From: an uncultured Chitinophagales bacterium
Lineage (GTDB): Bacteria > Bacteroidota > Bacteroidia > Chitinophagales > UBA2359
Length of the DNA stretch: 35,720 nucleotides
Assembly: GCA_937927195.1 (NCBI GenBank)
Contig: CALBCY010000280.1
Coordinates: 1-35,720 of the forward strand
Direction of reading: 5' to 3'
Part shown: positions 1 through 9,000 of the stretch, piece after piece
How the letters are laid out: every line of letters starts with the position of its first letter
Numbering within the stretch: the first letter of the stretch is position 1
Translations under genes and position numbers: made by a program
Notes under the pieces: model-generated
The model's input: the letters and a program-made list of their open reading frames with translations, nothing else
Database searches by the model: none
What the model was told of the DNA's origin: nothing

Positions 1-3000
1 TAGGAACGGATGATGATTCACCAACCAATGATGGCGTTTCAGAATGCACAGATCCAACAACAGACGAACCAATCGACTTTGGAATCGTTCCAGATCCGGA
101 ATGTGAAGAGATCGAAGGAACTGTCTTTATTGATGGCAACAACGATGGTTGTATGGAAGACCCTGCAGATGTTGCAGAAGGCGTAACAGTAGAATTAGCA
201 GAATGTAATGCAGATGGAACAACTACACCAGTTGGATCAACTACAACAGGAGCTGATGGAACTTACGAATTCGGACCAACGGAAGAAGGTGGCAACTTAT
301 GTTTAGATCCAACAGCTACGTACCAGGTATCAATCAGCGGTTTACCAGCTGGCTTTACCAACAGTACTGGAGCTGCAAATAACTGCGCAGGTACAGATGA
401 TGATTCACCAGCAAATGATGGAACATCAGATTGTACAGATCCAACCACAGACGAACCAGTTGACTTTGGAATCGTTCCTTGTGAAGATATTGAAGGTACT
501 GTGTTTATCGATGACAACAATGATGGATGTCAAGACACTCCAGGTGTTGGTGTTGGCGGAGTAACGGTAGAATTGGTAGAATGTAATGCAGATGGTACTC
601 AAACTCCAGTAGGTTCAACAGTAACCGCTGAAGATGGTACCTATGAATTTGGCCCAACACCGGAAGGTGGAGAGCTTTGTTTGGATGCAGGATCAACCTA
701 TCAAGTTTCAATCAGCGGATTGCCAGCAGGCTATTCAAACAGTACAGGAGCTGGTGACGGTTGTGATGGCGACAATGATGATTCACCATTAAATGATGGC
801 GTTTCAGATTGTGTCAACCCAGGCGACGACGATCCTGCAGATGGTGACGATGACGAGCATGTTGACTTTGGACTTACTCCTGATGCAGATCCTGTTCCAG
901 GAATTGACATTGAGAAATTAACCAATGGAAATCAGGCAGACTCAGCTACCGATTCAGATGTTCCAACTATTGCTACTGGTAATTCAGTAACATGGACTTA
1001 CATTGTTGTCAATACTGGTCAAACTGACCTTATTGATGTAGTTGTAATGGATGATGTTGAAGGTTTGATTTGTGAAATTTCATTCCTTTCTATCGGTGAA
1101 ACAACTACTTGTTCTCACACTGGAATAGCAGGTGATGTGGCCTACTCAAATATGGCAACTGTAACAGGTACTCCAGTAGATGAAAATGGTGATCCAACAG
1201 GTGATCCTGAGGTTGAAGATGAAGATCCTTCTAACTATGTTGGTGAGGATGATGATTTTGCAGCTATTGACATTGAGAAATTGACCAATGGTAATCAAGC
1301 TGATGCAGCCACTGATGCTGACGTTCCAACCATTGCGGCTGGTTCTACAGTAACTTGGACATATATTGTAACCAATACAGGTTCATTAGATTTGGCTGAT
1401 GTTAATGTGACTGATGATATAGAAGGTATGATTTGTCAAATTGCATTATTAGAAGCAGGTGAAACAACTACTTGCACCATGGAAGGAATTGCTGGCGAAG
1501 GTTTGTACGCAAACATCGGTTCAGTAACTGGTACGCCAGTTGATGAAAATGGCGATCCAACAGGAGATCCAGAAGTAGAAGATGAAGATCCATCTCACTA
1601 CGAAGGAGACATTCCAGGTTGTATCGATCCTCAAGCTTGTAATTACTCACCTGATGCAACAGTTGCAGATGGTTCTTGTGATTATGGAGACGCAACTTGT
1701 CCAGAACCTTGTAACGTTGTTGAAGGTTGTACAGATGCTACAGCTTGTAACTACGATGCAGCTGCAAATTGCGACGACGGTTCTTGTGAAACACCAGATG
1801 GTTGTACAGATCCAACTGCATGTAACTACAATGAATTGGCATCTTGTGACAATGGCTCTTGCGAGTACGGAGACACAACTTGTCCTGATCCTTGTAATGT
1901 AATCGCAGGTTGTACAGACGAAACTGCTTGTAACTACACACCATTGGCTAACTGTGACGACGATTCTTGTACTTATGATGAGTGCACAGGTTGTACAGAT
2001 CCAGGTGCTTGTAACTATTTACCAAATGCAACCATCGACGATGGTGAATGTGAATATGGTAATGCAGAATGTCCAGATCCATGTAACGTAATTGAAGGTT
2101 GTACAGATGTTACTGCTTGTAATTTCGATGCTGCTGCAAATTGCGACGATGGTTCTTGTGAAACACCAGATGGTTGTACAGATCCAACAGCTTGTAACTA
2201 CAATGATTTAGCGGATTGTGACAATGGCTCTTGTGAGTACGGCGACACAACTTGTCCAGATCCTTGCAACGTAATCGAAGGTTGTACAGATGAAGCAGCT
2301 TGTAACTACACACCATTAGCAAATTGTGATGATGATTCTTGCGAATTGCCAGATGGTTGTACAGATGCTACTGCTTGTAACTACAATCCTTTAGCTTCTT
2401 GTGATGATGGAACATGCGATTACGGTGATACTACTTGTCCAGATCCTTGTAATGTAATTGCTGGCTGTACAGATGAAACTGCTTGTAATTTCATGCCATT
2501 GGCAAACTGTGATGACAGTAATTGTGATTACTCATCTTGCCAAGAATTTGATTTGGCTTTAGTTAAACAATTAGCTTCTGGTCAGGATGCAAATGTTGCA
2601 GCTGGTGACTTGGTTACTTACACCATAACTGTATTTAATCAGGGTGAAATTACTGCTGATAATATTTTGGTAACAGATTATCTACCAGCAGGAACATTCT
2701 TGTCTGATTCTGATTGGAATGATTTAGGAACAACTGCCAATATCTTGTTGAGCTCAACCAATGGTGGCTTACCAGTTGATGGTTTACTTCCTAATGCTTC
2801 TACAAGCGTGAATATTACCATTCAACTTCCAGCACCTATTGCTGCAGGAACAAGTCTTGTTAACTTTGCTGAAATTAGTGACGCAACGGATGACAATGGC
2901 GATCCTGTAACAGATATCGATTCAACACCAGATGATACCAATGATGACAATTACATCAATGATGATGATACATCAGGAAATGGTCTTGAAGGTGGAGATG

Positions 3001-6000
3001 AAGATGATCACGATGCTGAAGAGGTAATTATTGATCCATTCGATTTAGCTTTGATTAAAGAATTGGCTGATGGTCAATCTGCTTCAGTAACTGTTGGTGA
3101 CTTTGTTACTTACACGATTACTGTTTACAATCAAGGTGAAATTACTGCTGATAATATCGAAATCATCGATTACATTCCTGCTGGATTGGAATTGGCTGAT
3201 TCTGATTGGAACGAAGTTGGAAGCAACGCTGTAATAAGCGTAAACACTCCTGGTGGCTTACCAGCTAATACCAACATTTCAGTTGACATCACACTTCAGG
3301 TTGTTAGCGGTGCCACTGGTACTTTGACCAACTTTGCTGAAATTAGTGAGGCAACGGATGAGAATGGAAATCCTCAAGAGGACATCGATTCAACTCCTGA
3401 TACTGACAATGATGATAATTTCATTACAGACAATGATACAAGTGGAGACGGCCTAGCTGGTGGTGATGAAGATGATCACGATCCAGAAGAAGTAGTTGTT
3501 GCGCCATTGGTTGATTTAGAATTGGTGAAAACTGCAAATGTAACAGAGGTAGGAATTGGTGATCAGTTTGTTTATACCATTGAAGTGTCAAACATCAATG
3601 ATCCGGGTAACGGATTGGTTTATGATGCGAATGGGGTGGAGGTAACTGATAATCTACCTACAGGTCTTGTGTTTGTTGGCTATACTTCAACTATAGGAAA
3701 CTACAATAGTGGAACAGGAGTTTGGAACATCGGTACAATTGCAAATGGTGCTACTGAAACTTTAGAGATTACTGTTATGGTTGTAGGAGCTGGTGAAATA
3801 ATCAATGTAGCTGAAATTACTGCTACTGATGAAGAAGACATCGATTCTACTCCTGGAAACAATGATCCAGATGAAGATGATCAAGATGATTATCCTATCA
3901 ACAGCACTTCAATTGACCTTTCTTTGGTGAAATCTTCGGATGTAGTTGAAGCAAATGTTGGTGACATCATTTACTATTCAATCAGCATTGCAAATGAAGG
4001 TCCTTCTGATGCAACAGGTGTTGATATTGCAGATGCATTGCCATCTCAATTGACCAACCCTCAGAACATCAGTGATGGTGGACAGTTCATTGACGGAGCC
4101 ATCATTTGGGAAGATTTAACCATCCCTGCTGGCTTTAGCTTAGATCTTAATTTCACAGCTACAGTAGGTGAATTTGGAACAATTGTAAACGTTGCAATGG
4201 TTACAGATCACAACGAACCAGATGTGGATTCAGATCCTGACAATGACGACGAGGAAGAGGATGATCAAGATGAAGCAGTTGTTACGAATCCAGTAATAGA
4301 TGTTGAATTGGTTAAAACTGTTAGTACTCCACAGGTTAATGTTGGAGAAGAAGTTAGTTTTACCATCGAAGTGAGCAACAACGGTCCAGGCGAAGCAACT
4401 GGAGTTGAGGTTACTGAATACATTCCTAACGGTATGTTATTGGTAAGTGCTGATCCTTCAATGGGAGACTACAACAGCAACTCAGGAATCTGGGAAGTTG
4501 GTACGCTTACAGCAGGTGAAGTAGAAACACTTGAATTGACTGTAATTCTTTTGAATCCAGGTAGTTACATCAACATTGCTGAGGTAACCGATCATGATCA
4601 AGAAGATGTTGATTCTGATCCAGACAACGACGACGGAGATCAAAGTGAGGATGACGAAGACAATGCAATCGTAGAAGCATTAATCATTGACCTTGAGTTG
4701 GTGAAAGAAGCTGGTGTTGAAACAGTTAACCCAGGTGACTTGGTTGATTATGTAATCACTGTTTCTAACATTTCAGACCCAGAGGCAGGATTAATCTATG
4801 ATGCGCATGATGTTGAAGTACTTGAAATTCTTCCTCCGGGAATGGATTATGTAGGTCATACTGTAACTGGTGGTGCTTATAATCAATTAACTGGAGTTTG
4901 GGACATTGGAACCATAGCAAATGGTTCAGATGTAACAATGACGATCACAGGTTTTGTAACAGCTTCTAGTGGAGTAATTACAAATGTAGCTCAAGTTTCA
5001 AATGCGGAAGAGCCGGATGTTGATTCAGAGCCAAACAATGATGATGGTGATCAAAGTGAAGATGATGAGGACAGCGATCCAGTTATAATCGAAGATGCTC
5101 CAACCAATAGTCTTGGTGACTATGTTTGGTTAGACGAAAATGGCGACGGTGTTCAGGATTCTAACGAAGATCCAATCGAAGGCGTAGAGGTTACTCTTTA
5201 CGATGAAGATGGAAATGAATTAGCAACCACGACCACAGATGAAGACGGATACTACATCTTTGAAAATCTTCCTGATGGAGGTTACTATGTTGAATTTGGA
5301 GATGTTCCAGGTACAACTTTGACTACTCCAAACAACGGAGGTGAGGAGGAAGATTCTGATGTTGATGGCTCTAACGGTGAAGGTACAACTGAAACGGTTT
5401 ACTTATCTGGTGGAGAACACAACCCTAACGTTGATGCAGGTTTCGTTCCGGATGAAAATCCATTGAATAGCCTTGGAGATTATGTATGGTTGGATTCAGA
5501 TCAAGACGGAGTTCAAGATATCGGTGAAAGCCCAATCAGCGGTGTTCCTGTTAACTTGTATGATGGTGACGGCAATCTAATTGCTTCAACTTCTACTGAC
5601 TCAAATGGATACTACATCTTTGAAGATCTTCCTGATGGAGATTACTATGTCGTATTTGAAACGATCCCAGGATTGGTACTTACAGACATGAACCAAGGTG
5701 GTGATGACGCGCTTGATAGTGATGCAGAGTCAAATGGTCAAAGTCAAGTTGTCAACTTAAGTGGTGGCGAACATGACGGAACCATAGATGCTGGTTTCTA
5801 CATGACAGACGAACCATTGAACAGTCTTGGAGATTATGTATGGATGGATACAGACAATGATGGTGTTCAGGATTCAAACGAAGCGCCTGTTTCAGGTGTG
5901 GTAGTAGACTTGTATGATGCAAATGGAACATTCCTAGGATCAACAACGACTGATGAGAACGGATACTATATATTCGAAAATCTTCCTGACGGCAACTACT

Positions 6001-9000
6001 ACGTTGTATTCAATGCACCAAACGGTACTGAATTTACTTCGGCTAATCAAGGTGGTGATGACAACAATGACAGTGATGCTGGAACAAACGGAACCAGTCC
6101 TGTAGTTAATCTTAGTGGAGGCGAACACAATGATTCAATTGATGCCGGTTTAATCGGAATCGACGAACCATTGAACAGTCTTGGAGATTATGTATGGATG
6201 GATTCAGACAATGATGGCGTTCAAGATTCAAACGAAGTGCCAGTTTCAGGTGTAACAGTAGATTTGTATGATGCTAATGGTAATTACCTCGGCTCAACAA
6301 CGACTGATGCAAATGGATACTACATCTTTGAAGATCTTCCTGATGGCAACTACTATGTTGTATTCAATGCACCAAATGGTACTGAATTTACTTCATCAAA
6401 CCAAGGTGGTGATGACAACAATGACAGTGATGCTGGAACAAACGGAACCAGTCATGTCGTTAACTTAAGTGGAGGCGAACATGATGGATCTATCGATGCC
6501 GGTTTGATCGGAATTGACCAAGGATGTGATGCACCTCTTACTTGTGATCATGATGACCTTTGTACTGAAGCAATGGAGACAATTGAAATTTGTCCAGACT
6601 GGTGTGTAGCAGGTGATTTCATCATTGATGAAGTTGAATCTACTTTCCACTGTGCAGTTCAGCAATTGCCAAACGGTTGTATTGCTTATACTCCGCTTCC
6701 AGGAATGGAAAGTGTAGGTTATGACAATGTATACATTCATGCAACTTCAGCTGATGGTTCAGTTTGTGTTGAAACAACCATCCATATTCAAATTGGTGGC
6801 TGCAATCCAAACAATCCTCCAGTAGCAGTTGATGACAATACAACGACTCAGCCAGGTACTCCAGTTACCATCAATGTTCTAGGCAATGACTATGACAACG
6901 ATGGAGATCAGATTTATATCTGCAATGTTGCTGGTGATGCTCAAGCTTCGAATGGTACTGTAACACTTACTGCTACAGGATTTGTTTATACTCCAAATAC
7001 AGGATTCTATGGTACGGATTCATTCACATACACCATCTGCGATGGCAATGGTGGTACGGATCAAGCGACAGTAACAATTACTGTTCCTCAGCCAAACCAA
7101 CCATGTGATACAGAAGATGTATCAATGTGTGTTGAACCGTTTACAAATGGAACCACACCAACTGAAATTTGCTTCGATCTTTGTGATGGATATTCTATTA
7201 CAAACTTGGGCAGCATCTTCAATTGTGGATTGGAACAAACAGGTCCAAATTGCTTCGAATACTTACCATTGCCATCATTCATTGGTGACAATACAATCGA
7301 AGTTACAGCTTGCAACCAGGCTGGAACTTGTGAAACGATTTATGTTTACATAACAGTTTCAAACAATTGCAATGGCCAGACAAACACGCCTCCAACTGCT
7401 GTTGACGATGCAGTAAGTACTTCAGAGAATACGCCTGTTACAATCAATGTATTGGGCAACGATTATGACAACGATGGAGACCAGATTTACATCTGCAATG
7501 TTGCAGGTGATGCTACTCCATCTAATGGAACCGTAACATTAACTGCAACTGGCTTTGTTTACACACCAAATGCAGGATTCTACGGAACGGATTCATTCAC
7601 ATACACTATTTGTGATGGAAATGGAGGAAGCGACCAAGCAACGGTTACGATTACAGTTCCTCAAAACAACTGTGATCCTGATCAAACAATATGTTTGCCA
7701 CCGTTTGGCGCCAATACTACACCGACGGAAATCTGTATAGATTTCTGCGGTGATGGTATGGCCATTACTGGTTTGAACAGCTTGTTTGAATGCGGTTTGG
7801 AAACAATCTCTGCCAATTGCTTTACTTACATTCCATTGCCATCATTTACGGGTGACAACACCATCGAAGTAACAGCTTGTAATGCTGGAAATCAATGTGA
7901 AACTGTTAATATTCATATTACAGTTTCAGAAAACTGTGGAGGTACAAATACCAACACGGATCCACTTGCAATTGATGATTACGTAAGTACTCAGATCAAT
8001 ACACCACTTACAATCAATGTAATTGGAAATGACGGGGACTTTGATGGAGATGCGTTGACACTTTGTGGCAACAGTCAGGCTATGAATGGAACAGTTAGCC
8101 AAAGTGCTAACCAGTTTATCTATACTCCAAATGCAGGCTTCCACGGAACGGATTCATTTACATATACTGTATGTGATGGAAACGGTGGATCAAGCACTGC
8201 TACGGTTTACATAACAGTTGATCAAGATATCATCTATTATGAATTAACTGCTATTGATGATAACGCGACTGCCACTTGTGGGCAGTCCGTTACCATTAAT
8301 GTTCTTGACAATGACTTACACCCTAATGGTGCAATGTTATACTTGTGTGGTTTTACAGAAACATCTAATGGTAGTTTATTGCAATCAGGTTATGGATTTA
8401 TCTATACACCAAATGCAGGTTTCAGCGGAACAGATTCATTTACTTACACATCTTGTTCAGACGGACTGTTACAAGACGATGCAATAGTAACCATTTCTGT
8501 ATCCTGTGATTCTCAGCAGCAAAATACTGCTCCAGTTGCAGGAAATGATCAGGCTCAGACCGATTGCGGTCAGACAATCAGTATTGATGTTTTAGCCAAT
8601 GATTATGATCCTGAAGGATCAGCATTGACAATCTGCTCAATAGGGCAGGGGACCAACGGAACGGTATTAAGTAGCAACGGTCAATTCTCTTATACGCCAA
8701 ATTCAGGCTTTAGCGGAAATGATTCGTTTACTTACTCTATCTGTGATTCAGAAGGTTTGTCAGCTACAGCAACTGTGAATGTATCAGTAACTTGCCAGAA
8801 TACGACAAATTCGAATCCGGTAACTTCTTATGATCAGGTATCGGGCGATTGTAATATGACAGTAGCTGTTGAAGTATTGGCAAACGATTCAGATCCAGAT
8901 GGAGATGCATTGACTGTTTGTGAATATTCTCAACCATCTAACGGGTCGGTTACTTTGGCAGGAAGCACATTTACTTACACACCACAAACTAATTACCAGG

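Noticed and set aside
153-155. ATG at 153 as the start of ORF1
   Set aside because: The frame is open from base 3, and the SdrD-B-like repeat runs without a break across 153; no signal peptide follows this ATG. The gene starts upstream of the window.
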